Shown here: positions 11,187-21,680 of the stretch, piece after piece
Layout: each line of letters opens with the position of its first letter
Position numbering within the stretch: position 1 is the stretch's first letter
Assembly: GCA_022457065.1 (NCBI GenBank)
Contig: JAJGBQ010000008.1
Location: 682,001 to 746,000 of the forward strand
DNA length: 64,000 nucleotides
Source of the DNA: Curvularia sp. ZM96
Taxonomy: Eukaryota > Ascomycota > Dothideomycetes > Pleosporales > Pleosporaceae
Reading direction: 5' to 3'
Made by a program: the position numbers and the translations under genes
Notes under the pieces: generated by a model
Databases searched by the model: none
Told to the model about the DNA's origin: nothing
What the model saw: the letters and a program-made list of their open reading frames with translations, nothing else

Positions 11187-13340
11187 TTAGAAAATGATGT
11201 GCATCTTTGCCTCCCTGTTTTGACTCAAAGCCTCGCCTTTAATCAATCCGTGAACATAACAACTCCCAACTAGGTCCCAGGCTTTCTCTTGTCCGTACTT
11301 CTCTATCTCTTCTGTTTTCTCTCTCAACAAGAACGGCATCTGTAGTCCAAAAAGTACACAGAGAACGTCTCCCGCCTTTGCTAGCTGTGGAACCAATGCC
11401 ATGTGACCTTCTTCTGTGACAGCAAAACCTCTACCATTGCACGCGTATATCATGTCCGTCCAAAATAGATAACCATCATGTGGATCCCACTCAAGAACTG
11501 ATTCTGAAGACTGGTCTAGAGAGCGGGCCTTTACAATGGATGCCAAAAATCGCTTTCCCCATTCAGCCGGAGCTGGGAAAATGGACTCCTCCTCCCACGA
11601 TCTTGAAAATCTCTCTCGTCCAGCGTCCCCGACGAGTGTGCGCCAAAACGCCTCGGCATAAGGCTCGCCAGTAGGGTGGTAAATCCCGGTCAAATTCGGC
11701 TCGACAAGCCTTAGAGCAGCAGAATATAAGGCAAACCCATTTCCCGTTGGTGGTGTTACTGTCGCTAAGGGGGATATAGTCAAGGCTGGAGCGCCGAGAA
11801 ATTTTCCAGCTTGAGTCAATCGACATAGGTCTATCTCCCCTCCCGCACAATACCCTGGGACTAGGAGGCTGGTTTCTCTTGTCTGAAGCCAGTCTGGAAT
11901 CCAGCTTGGAAGGATTGCGGCATTCACAGATTTATCTCGGGGCCAGCCCACGCCCGCCGCATCAAGTACGTAGTTCGGATTCTCATGGAGAAGATGTAGT
12001 GCAACGCGTGTGAAGACTTGTGTATAGTCGATGTTGTAGTCTGGCTTCAAAATACCGGCCAGCGACGATGTATTGTCGGAATCGTCTATCACTAAGCTGC
12101 GCAGTCCAAAGATCTTATCACTTGGAAGTGATGCTTTGGACTGTGTAGAAAGTTTTAGCGCAAGCGACAGAGGGAGCCTTGAGCGAGAAAGTGTTTTTCT
12201 ACATTCGTTGATGTGGAGGACGTGGCTTTGAACGGGTGTGCTCTTGTTGTCTCGTTGTCTGTTGGCGACATGACTCAAAATATGATAGCAAGCTAAGTCA
12301 AAGAGTTCGATATCGTTCGACAAGTATTTCGTCGCCAAGAATATAAGGCTCAGGGTGATCTTGACCCGGATCGCGTCTGAAGGCCTCGGATCGCTGCTGT
12401 CTAACCAGACAATAGTCCGCTTCGCCTGCGAGTATATTTTCCCCATTAGGGAAACTTGGTACCCCTTCTCTCCTTTATCATTTTGGTTGATACAGACAGC
12501 ATCTATCCAGAGATACGTTGTCCGCATGGAAGACGCTCGTTGTTGAAGCATTTTCTTCACGTTCAGTGTTGTTTTCAACAGGTGTCCATTGAATGAAACG
12601 TCTTGGTCGAGGCCTTGCCCGCCCCAAGTGTATGACATAGCGTCGTAGACAGGTGCTTCTGCAAGATCTGTAACAAATAGGCTGTAGGTTGGTCTCGTGA
12701 AAGGTGTGAGTTTTTTGATCTGAATAAGCCGTATCTGACTCCTGCCAGAGTCTAAGGGATGATAGAGGTAAGGTGTAGAGCAGCTCCCTCCTTCATGAGA
12801 TGTCCCTTGATTGCGTAGCGCATATGTCTTGTCGATGACGATAAGGCTAAGGTTAGCGAAGTACCTAGCCCAAAAAGTAGCCCTGTCAGCAGCATAGCGA
12901 AGAAACTGGAAACAGACTGATAACCCTATCAGGAGAAGGAATAGGTTGGAATCTGAAAATGACCATAAAAACCAAACAAGAATTTCAAATCGACTAACGA
13001 AGAGCAAAATGAGAACACGAAGAAGCATCCCCATCAAACCCCTTAGGAGATGCAGCTGCTCAAGCAATGGATCGCTATCGGGAGGCCCGTCTCGATTACT
13101 GACATTCCATATTTCTCTTATTGTGTCAAGGTGAGGCGGTGTGTAGAAGAAAGCAATTAAGAAGAAGATTTGTGTTAGGTAAGGAATACTGATGCCAAAG
13201 ACAAGACTTGCGACCCAAGAGCATAGCCACGCTACTCCCCGAAGTTGGAAACCTGCCCAAACACCACACAGGCTGACATCGACGAATTCCTCGACCGCCT
13301 TCCCGAGAAAGTTTTCCAGTATTAGAGCTCGGTCGGCCAT
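11187..13340 (-). CDS. HET domain protein with N-terminal membrane segments
   Basis: Uninterrupted 717-residue frame with ATG in a good context. Residues about 30-165 hold three or four hydrophobic segments (for example WLCSWVASLVFGIS and LLRVLILLFVSRF). The HET domain follows at about 225-360: YDAMSYTWGG, then TTLNVKKML, then YLWIDAVCINQND, then MGKIYSQAKRTIVWLD. The C-terminal half carries the usual HET-protein pieces (DKIFGLRSLV, PDYNIDYTQVF, LPSWIPDW, and a late ACNGRGFAVTEEG). HET domains trigger incompatibility-type cell death in fungi and are related to TIR domains. Membrane-anchored versions exist but are less common than soluble ones. No intron or stop is apparent. Trigger or partner is unknown. 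Confidence 0.9.
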   Translation of the reverse strand: MADRALILENFLGKAVEEFVDVSLCGVWAGFQLRGVAWLCSWVASLVFGISIPYLTQIFFLIAFFYTPPHLDTIREIWNVSNRDGPPDSDPLLEQLHLLRGLMGMLLRVLILLFVSRFEILVWFLWSFSDSNLFLLLIGLSVCFQFLRYAADRATFWARYFANLSLIVIDKTYALRNQGTSHEGGSCSTPYLYHPLDSGRSQIRLIQIKKLTPFTRPTYSLFVTDLAEAPVYDAMSYTWGGQGLDQDVSFNGHLLKTTLNVKKMLQQRASSMRTTYLWIDAVCINQNDKGEKGYQVSLMGKIYSQAKRTIVWLDSSDPRPSDAIRVKITLSLIFLATKYLSNDIELFDLACYHILSHVANRQRDNKSTPVQSHVLHINECRKTLSRSRLPLSLALKLSTQSKASLPSDKIFGLRSLVIDDSDNTSSLAGILKPDYNIDYTQVFTRVALHLLHENPNYVLDAAGVGWPRDKSVNAAILPSWIPDWLQTRETSLLVPGYCAGGEIDLCRLTQAGKFLGAPALTISPLATVTPPTGNGFALYSAALRLVEPNLTGIYHPTGEPYAEAFWRTLVGDAGRERFSRSWEEESIFPAPAEWGKRFLASIVKARSLDQSSESVLEWDPHDGYLFWTDMIYACNGRGFAVTEEGHMALVPQLAKAGDVLCVLFGLQMPFLLREKTEEIEKYGQEKAWDLVGSCYVHGLIKGEALSQNREAKMHIIF

Positions 13341-13863
13341 TCAGCTATTCAACTCTAAAGAGTCCAAGCTCACGATTGTTTAGGCAGTAGGATTCTGGCC
13401 CCAACTTTAGATGCTTAGGAATGGCACGTGATTATGAAAAATTGTAGCTTTATGGCCTTAGCCTTGCCTTTATGAGCAGGTCGGTAAATCTGGAAGAGCG
13501 TCCAAGGCGGAAGCCAATTTCGCAAGGGACTGTATAGTGCTCGCTGGTTGGAAATGTAAGATAGATGAGCTGTCCGTTCCTGTGAGGAGCTCTTGTCCGC
13601 CTCGGGCCGTCGCTGCGCGTTCTTGCGAGGTTGCCTTCGCTTCGCCCCTCTGCCAAAGGGCTGTCGTATCCTCAGAGGGTCGTCCAGCTGCCAGTTCACC
13701 GGTCGTTCAAAGCAATGCTGCTCAGAAGCTGCGAGGAGTTGGGCTGTAGTCGTCCGAGCGTGGGGATGGCCTTGACAGATGCAACTGGATCACATGGTCA
13801 GACTGCGCTAAAGTGCGACGGTTACAGTTCCTGCGATACGGGCTTGGCTTTGTGGCGTATATA
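13341..13863. other. intergenic, overlapping GC-rich frames not called
   Basis: Five overlapping frames on both strands, 60-94 codons, without domains. The region is the upstream side of the HET gene (minus strand) and ends in a TA at 13862-13863 where a Fot1-like element begins. Confidence 0.5.
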
Positions 13864-14985
13864 ACGTGCGCCACCAGTCATCCGGCCACCCCACCAAACC
13901 TAACGCGACTCTCTACACCCCAACAGCCATGACGCCACCAAAACGCTAGAAAAAGAAAGCTATTGCCTATTGAAGAGCAGTCTCTTGTTCAATGGATTCT
14001 AGAGCTAGATCGACGAGGCTTTCCGCCACATATTATCGACGTCCGACGGATGGCAGACGCTCTTCTTGCCGCGCGTGGCCAAAATCCACCTCCACCACCT
14101 GTTGGCAAGAACTGGGTATCGCGCTTCGTCCAGAGCCAGCCTAAGCTTCAGACAAAGTGGACTAGAAGATTTAATAGCCAGCGCGCCCAGTATGAAGATC
14201 CCGATATAATCGTAGCGTGGTTCAAGCTAGTAGAAGAGACGCGCCAGACGTACGGCGTCTTAGACTGCGATATCTACAACTTTGACGAAACTGGATTCGC
14301 CATGGGCGTCGCTGCAACGTCAAAAGTAGTTACCAGCTCTGATAGAGTTGGCAGAGCAGTTGTAGTACAGCCAGGCAATCGCGAGTGGGTTACAGCGATC
14401 GAGTGCGTTAATGCGTCTGGCTGGTCTCTCCCACCGTTCATGATTCTATCTGGCAAAGTCCACCAGGCTAGCTGATACGACGCGCTCCCACTCGACTGGA
14501 CTGTCGGTGTCTCAGACAACGGCTGGACGACTGACGAACTTGGTGTAGAGTGGGTGAAGCACTTCAACCAGCATACAGCTGCTCGTACAGCTGGAGTCTA
14601 TCGGCTTCTTATTCTAGACGGCCATAGCAGCCACGCTACGCCAGAGTTTGACCAGTACTGCGCCGACAACAAGATTATCACTCTCTGTATGCCGCCTCAC
14701 ACGTCGCACCTCCTCCAGCCTCTAGACGTGAGCTGCTACTCTCCTCTTAAGCGCGCGTACGGACGCGAGATCGAGGAGCTCGCCCGCCACGGCGTCTACC
14801 ACGTTGACAAAACAGACTTTCTTACAGTCTATACGCGGATCCGGCCGACAGTTTTCACGCAGCAGAATATCCAGGCAGGCTTTCAGGCGACAGGCCTTGT
14901 CCCTCTTTGTCTAGATCGCGTTCTATCGTCGCTAACTGTCGTCCGGACGCCATCTCCACCACAGACAACTACTAGGAACAACAAA
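13864..14985 (+). pseudogene. truncated Fot1-like (pogo) element, copy 1
   Basis: Begins with ACGTGCGCCACC after a TA, the same ACGT opening as the other two Fot1-like ends here. The frame carries the CENP-B-like part (LVQWILELDRRGFPP, RRMADALLAARGQ), the DDE domain with Asp in YNFDETGF and LILDGHSSH, HLLQPLDVSCYSPLKRAYG, and the NIQAGFQATGLVP tail. Damage: the psq-type HTH is missing (internal deletion after the short start at about 13929), TGA at 14473-14475 where the sister copy has TGG, and loss of the C-terminal third and right TIR near 14985. Clearly inactive. Confidence 0.85.
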
Positions 14986-15493
14986 ACTTAAAACGATTTG
15001 AGTTCAAACCCCATTAGAGCATATTTGGATATTCCAGCACAATCCCTCTTAACTAACGATATCGTCCGTCAATCAAGAAAGCGCGTGCATGATTGTCAGC
15101 AGCAGCTGGCCGGTTGGAGCAAGTGGGGTTTCAACTTTGATTGAATGTCTGATGACGTAGGCAAGTTCCTTTTGCAAGGATCTGACCAACTACGTACTAT
15201 TCCTAATACAGTCATTACAACAAACAACTATGGAAATGCCTATTTTCGACTAGCCCTTATGTGAACGGAAATCATCCGACCTTTCCGCGCTAACCTGCGT
15301 TTTGCACAACGGAACCACAGTGCCCAGCAGTTAAAGAGAAATGACCATCTCCCCAATCCTACATGTTCAAGGAAGCAAGTCTCGCTTATGCAGCTCTAAG
15401 GTAAGCTCCATAAGTTGTGTTGTTTCTTTCCGTGTGAATCCTAGGACATGGCCCAAGCGGCTGTATTGAATGAACTACTCCGCATGTATATGC
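14986..15493. other. intergenic, nothing recognised
   Basis: No supported gene. Ends at the target duplication of the solo LTR. Confidence 0.4.
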
Positions 15494-15620
15494 TGTAAGC
15501 AGTTGTGGATGTAAGAAGTATTGTGTATTCTCGTGTGTATCATGATAGGAGCAAGTTTAAATACAGTGTTATTAGTCAGTGGGCAACCACGTGACCATAC
15601 AGGGTACTTCTAGGCTTACA
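15494..15620. repeat. solo small LTR, copy 1 (127 bp, 5-bp target duplication)
   Basis: Starts TGTAAGCAGTTG and ends CTAGGCTTACA, so the ends are TG...CA with a short inverted repeat. It is flanked by identical TATGC (15489-15493 and 15621-15625). Two further copies lie at 48481-48607 and 51784-51896 and share AGCAAGTT.AAATACAG and GTTAGTCAGT. A 5-bp duplication and TG/CA ends fit a solo LTR of a very small (TRIM-like) retroelement. Confidence 0.8.
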
Positions 15621-16544
15621 TATGCTGTAAGTCCAAATCCGGCTCCAACGGAACTAGATCCTCGTGCTGAAAGATATGCCGAACCACGTCCTTGTGAAAA
15701 AGAGGATAGGGTTGCTCTTTGCCACGTCAAGATCGATCTCTCGGATTGAACAATAATCGCACACGGTAACCCACACCTTCATTCTGACGTATGACATCGC
15801 AGAGCTCAAAGAGCGTGAGGCAAAGACATGCATTCGCTGAGGTCTAGCTCATTTGTTGCAGAACAGGAAAGCGGCGGACACAATACAGCAGGCTACATAT
15901 GTAATATGAGATTCTACATAGCACAAGGCTCAAATTCTTGGCTAGTCTTTGTATCGAGATGCCTAAGGTCAGCATCACCAACATTATCATCCGGAATTAG
16001 CAATACCAGCTGACGGAAATCATACAACCAGACCGTACGTATGTATTACATACTGGCCATTCAAAAATGAGTGTTGGACGCGGATGTGGAAGAAGGAAGT
16101 GGATTATTCCCCTAGTGCACATGCGCGCTGACAGATCAGCGCTGACGCTAAGCCCTATCGACAAGGCAGCTAGCTTATCAAAAGTTGTAGGAACGTACCG
16201 TACATATGTATTGCGAATTACGTTCGCCGAGCTAAGCTGTCGCAATATCCACATTAGGTTAGCATCACTATCCTTGAATAGATGTTCCTGCTTTGTTGAT
16301 TCTAGGGTACGGTTATGTATAGTTCCGCATCTTTTTCTGCTTGATATGCAGCTGTGATTTTTTAGCAACTAGTTATAACTAATAGAAGGCGTGCAAGTCA
16401 TACATTCTGCGAGTAGAGCTGAATAGAGTCAACGCTTGCTTCTCTTCTAGAAAAGGTAAACCAAGCCAGCAATAATGGAACAAACTATGTCTGTGATAGG
16501 AAGTTCAGATTGAAGATACAGAAGTACATTGCTTGAAGATACCT
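15621..16544. other. intergenic, no supported gene
   Basis: Two overlapping antisense frames near 15997-16368 have no domain. Nothing else recognised. Confidence 0.4.
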
Positions 16545-17405
16545 TCATGTTGATTGTTCTACAGCGTATGAACTCCAGTTTGAGCGGTGGTTTCCACAAT
16601 GAGGGCAATAGTACCTAGATTCAGAAGATGCACCAACCTCCCAATGTTCAGAGCAATTCGGACATCTGTACTTTGTTCTGTCCTGCTTTTCATTCGGTCT
16701 CTTTTTGCTCGCCTGGAGCTTGACTAAATCTGAAGCGAAGCCAACAGCCTCTCCCAAAACGTCGCGAAATCCCTGCTTCTGCAAGAGCTCTGTAATACGT
16801 TCGCATGCGACTTCAAGTATCAAGTCTCGAAGCCCTTGGTCGTTTGGCGGCGTGGAGCTATATACTTCCGCAATAGCGTGCGGAAAGTCGTCCATGTTCC
16901 AGCAGGTTTTGACCGATTCCTTGAATTTCTCTCTAGCGATCGACTTCAACGCCGGAATATCATACTTGTCTGCTATGCTGTACACTTTGACGTTGAACAC
17001 CATCGGCGAAGCAACATCAGCCACGCTCCCACTGGCATCATAGTCAAAAGAGTACAAGAACCGAAGCATTGCCTCGACAGCAGAGACATCGTCATCGTTT
17101 AGAGGGATAGTACCCTCCACTGACTCCTACGGTCGCATCGTCAGAAACGGCCTTGCAGTAGTCATAACACGTACCTTCCATTTCCCTTCGAAAGCATTCG
17201 AGAAAAACTTCGACTGAGTAGATAGCACAATCTTATGGATTCGGAATTCTTTTCCAGAACATGTTATGGTGCCATCGGATAGCGTTGGAGAATCATAATA
17301 CCTTAAGATGTTAAAGCACACGTAACTGCTTTGGTAGTCGGAACAAGACGATACTCACTCTGGGAGATTGTGCAGTAAAGTTCCAAAGGGCTGGTCCGTC
17401 TGCAT
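16545..17405 (-). CDS. BTB/POZ protein with C-terminal zinc ribbon, three exons
   Basis: Model: exon 1 17405-17359, intron 17358-17302 (57 bp, GTGAGT/TTAAG), exon 2 17301-17175, intron 17174-17127 (48 bp, GTACGT/CGTAG), exon 3 17126-16545. It gives 251 residues with phases that fit. Start ATG 17405 gives a short leader (FGTLLHNLPEYYDSPTLSD) followed by the BTB core: GTITCSGKEFRIHKIVLS, QSKFFSNAFEG, ESVEGTIPLNDDDVSAVEAMLRFLYSFDY, then the DKYDIPALKSIAREKF helix typical of fungal BTB proteins. The C-terminus has two CPxC knuckles (YRCPNCSEHW and YYCPHCGNH), a zinc-ribbon-like end. No stop interrupts the spliced frame. A protein-protein adaptor role is likely; the target is unknown. Confidence 0.85.
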
Positions 17406-17808
17406 TTTGATTGAGGTGTGACAGTAAGATGTCTGGCTTGAGAGCTTCTATGACATAGAATATGCAAAGGATTTGCGTGTGAAGTAATCGTAGAGCGACA
17501 ATCAGGTCTAATTTCGGTGAGATCCAGCTCAGAGACCTGGCATGTGCAACGCGAGTCGGCGAAGTGTAGATTGAAGAGGATAGAATTTTAGCACCGATGA
17601 CGACTAAATTTCAAAATCACTACTACCTAGTGGAGTTTCACTCTCCCTACACAATATTCGACTACTAAGTTACCCCGCCTTTATCAAGAGATTAGCCGGA
17701 GTAGTTACCTAACGCCGGCCGTCTTGAACAGCTCGGAATCTGCCGAACGCCGGCGCCTAATCTTAGTGGAGCCCCGCTCTAACCCATGACTCAACATCTG
17801 GACCATAA
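17406..17808. other. intergenic between divergently read genes
   Basis: No supported frame. It lies between the BTB gene (minus) and the RNase H-like gene (plus) and probably holds both promoters; no clear TATA box was found. Confidence 0.4.
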
Positions 17809-18580
17809 CTTGGTTTCGTTCTGAGTATTACTACAAAGACAAATCGCCCCAAGAATATCATCTACAATAAGAAGCTTATCCTGTGCCCTACGATCGCAAC
17901 TTGGTCTGTACCAGAACTCCTTCCAGAACATCCTGGGTGCAACGACTTCTTGTTGTATTGCTACTGCCACAACTTTCGCATCGTTTTCACTGATGGGGCA
18001 TGTACGAACAACGGACGGCCTGAAGCAAAAGCAGGAGTCGGTGTAGCATACGGCAGTGATGATAGAAGCCATATGTCGAAACCTATCACGGACATGGTGG
18101 ACAACTTCCCACTGCGGTCGAATCAGCGAGCGGAACTCTGTGCGGCAAAGTTAGGCCTGAAGTTTCTTAGTGAGACTAACACCGAGAATTCAGAGGACGA
18201 AGATGTTGCTTGGATTGTCGCGACCGACTCTGAGTATGTTGTTAAGGGGATGACCGAATGGCTGCCAACATGGAAGGTATGCTTAGACTAGTTTGACGGG
18301 GGCTGTCAAAGATAATGCTGACCGAGCCCGTAGAGGAACGGCTGGCGCACATCCAAAGGCACTAAACCAGCAAATTTAGATTTGTTCATCGCTCTTGATG
18401 GCGTGGTGACGATGCTCGAGGCGAAGAATGTAATGGTTAGTTATCATGCACGAATGTATGTTGACTGCATGCAAGGCTAAGATCACGTAGATTGGGTTCT
18501 GGCACATTCCAAGGGAGCACAACAAACTTGCTGGTCGTCTTGCGAAAGCAGCTGCCAACTATGGTGATGAGGCCAGGTGA
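17809..18580 (+). CDS. RNase H1-like domain protein, three exons, last catalytic Asp replaced
   Basis: Exons: open frame from 17809 to 18276, intron 18277-18333 (57 bp), exon 18334-18435, intron 18436-18490 (55 bp, GTTAGT donor), exon 18491-18580. The joins restore one frame: WLPTWK + RNGWRTSKGTKPANLDLF + ... NVMV/IGFWHIPREHNKLAG. RNase H landmarks: Asp in VFTDGACTNN, Glu in NQRAELCAAKLGL, Asp in VATDSEYVVKGM. The fourth position, normally Asp in N-x-x-A-D, is Gly here (NKLAGRLAKAA, GGT). No ATG is in frame before the domain, so the 5' end, and perhaps a further upstream exon, is unresolved; upstream codons (PELLPEHPGCNDFLL) look coding. RNase H enzymes cut the RNA strand of RNA-DNA hybrids; activity here may be lowered or lost. 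Confidence 0.75.
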
Positions 18581-18998
18581 TGAGGCCGGGTTGTAGGCTC
18601 GAGACGCGAGGCATCGATCTCGTGTACGCGAGGGAACTTCGAATGGCAATGCCACCTTTTTTTCAATATACTGCTAATGAGATCTTTCTCTGATTACAAC
18701 AGTCCATAAAACTCATAGTAAGATAAGATTCATGCCCATCCATGGATAATAATTAGTAAGAAGATCGAGTCTAGCAATTAAACACCTGCTTGAGCTACTG
18801 AAATCTAAGATTATTTCTTTTAGCTAGAGAGACAGATATATATGGGGTTACTCAGTTGTAGTGGCTATCTGGACCAGAGCCTTGCGACCATAAGCCTTGA
18901 ACTAAGCCTGATTAACTTTAGTAACTAGGCAAGTTGAGATCGAGATGAGATCCATCAGCGCAGACACAAGTAACTAGTAAATCTTTGCGGTTATGGTA
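18581..18998. other. intergenic, AT-rich
   Basis: No supported gene. Ends with the TA at 18997-18998 used by the next transposon. Confidence 0.4.
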
Positions 18999-20843
18999 AC
19001 GTCAAGGATCAGTAAGTGGGCCGGATCAGTTAGTGGGCCACCCCACCTAACCTGATGCGACGTTCTGCGCAATTGAGCCGCAACAACGCAATCAAATAAT
19101 ATGAAATTAAGAAATGTGATTTATTATTTAGCTTTACATGAAGTGCAAGTATGTCCTTCAACGTGGCACTTCGTGCACGTTGGCGGCGCGCGCCGACGCC
19201 GCTCACCAACCTGGCTCTGGCTAGCCTCCATGACCACCCTTTCTGCCTCTATAGTAAGCTGCTGAGCCCGCTGCACCTGGAGTACCCCACCAGAAGCAAT
19301 ATATTGACGTTGTTGATCTTGCTTTTGTCGCTGACGCTGGTTTTCTTCACGTAGCTTCTTGTTTTCCTCTGCGAGTATTATCGCTGATTGCATTGCAAGC
19401 TAAGCGCTTTTAGCAAGCTGACGTATCGCAACGCTTGTTGGACTCTCTGGCTGCCGGCGTAGTCGCTCTTTGAGATAGCGCACCTGCTGCTGAAGCTCTG
19501 CTACTGTATGTAGTGTCTCTGTGTGCTCTACTATCTGCGCTGCAGCGTTATTATCTGCGGTTGTCTGTGGTGGAGACGGTGTTCTAGCTACTGTGAGCGA
19601 CGACAGGACGCGATCTAGACAAGGAGGGACAAGGCCTGTTGCTTGAAAGCCAGCCTGGATATTCTGCTGCGTGAAAACTGTCAGCCAGATCCGCGTATAG
19701 GCTATAAGGAAGTCTGTTTTGTCAACGTGGTAGACCCCATAACGGGCGAGCTCCTCAACCTCGCGTCCGTACGCGCGCTTAAGAGGGGAGTAGCAGCTCA
19801 CGTCTAGAGGCTGGAGAAGATGCGACGTGTAAGGCGGCATACAGAGAGTGATAATCTTGTTGTCGGCGCAGTACTGGTCAAACTCCGGCGTCGCGTGGCT
19901 ACTATGGCCGTCTAGAATAAGAAGACGGTATACTCCAGCCGTACAAGCCGCTGTATGCTGGTTGAAATGCTTTACCCACTCTACACCAAGCTCGTCTGTC
20001 GTCCAGCCGTTGTCTGAGACGCCGATAATCCAGTCTAGTGGGAGGTCGCGGTACCAGCTGCTCTGGTGGACCTTACCAGACAGAATCACGAACGGTGGTA
20101 GAGACCAGCCAGACGCGTTGATACACTCGATTGCTATTACCTACTCGCGATTGCCTGGCTGTACGACGACTGCTCGACCGACTCTATCAGCGCTAGTCAC
20201 GACTTTTGACGTTGCAGCGACGCCCATAGCGAATCCAGTCTCGTCAAAGTTGTAGATGTCCTGGTCGAGAATACCGTACGTCTGGCGCGTCTCCTCTACT
20301 AGCTTAAACCACGCCGCGATTATAGTAGGATCTTCATATTAGGCGCGCTAGCTATTTAGTCTTCTTGTCCACTTTGTCTGAAGCTCTAGCTGGCCTTAGA
20401 TAAAGCGCGCCACCCATTTCTTACCTACGGGTTGGGGAGGTGGATCTTGGCCACGCGCGGCGAGTAACGCGTCTGCCATTCGTCGTACGTCAATAATATG
20501 GGGTGGAAAACTATGTCGATCAAGCTCTAGAATCCACTGTACGAGAGACTGCTCTTTAATAGGCGATAGTTTGCGGTTGACAGAGGCTATCTCTGATCGC
20601 GCCTGGGTACCATGAAGACGTCGTTGGAGCGTTGATTTTGGCACGTCGTACGCTGCTGCGAGTGCGCGCACTGATTGTTTTAGATTATTATGATAAGATG
20701 CTATAGCAAGACTTATTCTACCTTCACAAGACGTCTGTATAGGGCGTTGTTGTCGCGGCATTGTGGTGGTTGTGCGGAGCGTCGCATCAGGTTGGGTGGG
20801 GTGGCCCACTAACTGATCCGGCCCACTTACTGATCCTTGACGT
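18999..20843 (-). mobile_element. Fot1-like (pogo) element, copy 2, complete ends, transposase broken
   Basis: Ends ACGTCAAGGATCAG / CTGATCCTTGACGT are part of TIRs about 65 bp long and are flanked by TA (18997-18998, 20844-20845), as expected of the Tc1/mariner-pogo group. The transposase reads right to left: HTH and CENP-B region in 20809-20396, DDE domain with Asp in LILDGHSSH and QPLDVSCYS in 20089-19400, and a coiled coil plus a Cys/His knuckle (CTKCHVEGHTCTSCK) in 19393-19124. It is split by several stops. One is TAG near 20140 where copy 1 encodes Trp in NREWVT; others lie near 20395 and 19397. TGG-to-TAG changes are what RIP gives. Confidence 0.9.
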
Positions 20844-20850
20844 TACTGTA

Positions 20851-21673
20851 AGCGGTCAGTGCGTGCAACAGGTCACCCAATGCAACACACGGCAGCCCAC
20901 CAAAACGAGGCTGCAGAACGCCACACAAAAGCTATTATCGCGAGATTTTTTAGTAGATTAATCTAGATAGTCTGAATAATATTTCTATCTACTCAGATTT
21001 CTTTTGTAGTCTGTTGTGGTAGCTGCGCATAGTAGTTTTGTAGCACCCGGTTGTGAGATACAGCACCACTTTGACTGCCCGCATCACCACCACCACGCAA
21101 TCTTTTTAACTTTTGACTTAATAGAGCTATTCTCATAGTAGCAATCTATATATTTTGAGGTTTTCTTAGAATCGCAGCAGTCGTGCGTTGCGAAATTCAA
21201 GTTTGAGTAGAAAAAGCGGTAGATAGAGCAGTTTTGTCGCAAGAAATCCAAAAAGTTAGCGGAGTCAAGAGGGGTAATTTGCTTCTTTGCAAAGATCTCG
21301 CCATCGCGCCGCTGCAACACCAAAAAAATCTCAAGATAGATAGAATACGTCTAGGAGAAAAGCTTTATCTAGTCAGAAGTTAAAAAAATTGCGTGGTGGT
21401 GGTGATGCAGGCAGTCAAAGTGGTGCTGAATCTGCACTGCTGCCCTGCGCAGCCACCCACCAAAACCACCACAAAACCACCATGCGCAACTACCACAACA
21501 AGCCTTTAAAGAGATCTAAGTAGATAGAACTATTATTCAGACTATATAGACTAATTCACTAAAAAATCTCGCGATAATAGCTTTTGTGTGGTGCTCTACA
21601 GCTTCATTTTTTGGTGGGCGCGCATTCTAAGCGGGGTGTTGCATTGGGTGACCTGTTGCATGCACTGACCACC
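20851..21673. mobile_element. foldback element N, 823 bp, derived from the adjacent pogo family
   Basis: The outer ends carry the family TIR (GGTCAGTGCGTGCAACAGG ... inverted at 21640-21673). The left arm, to about 21190, is the 3'-end region of the pogo element at 21681. The right arm, from about 21330, is the same region in inverted orientation (both contain CACACAAAAGCTATTATCGCGAG and ATCACCACCACCACGCAAT or their complements). Arms are about 330 bp around a spacer of about 150 bp, so a transcript would fold into a long hairpin. It has no coding capacity. A second copy is at 60964-61774, in both cases directly left of a full-length pogo element. TA flanks at 20849-20850 and 21674-21675. Confidence 0.8.
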
Positions 21674-21680
21674 TACAGTA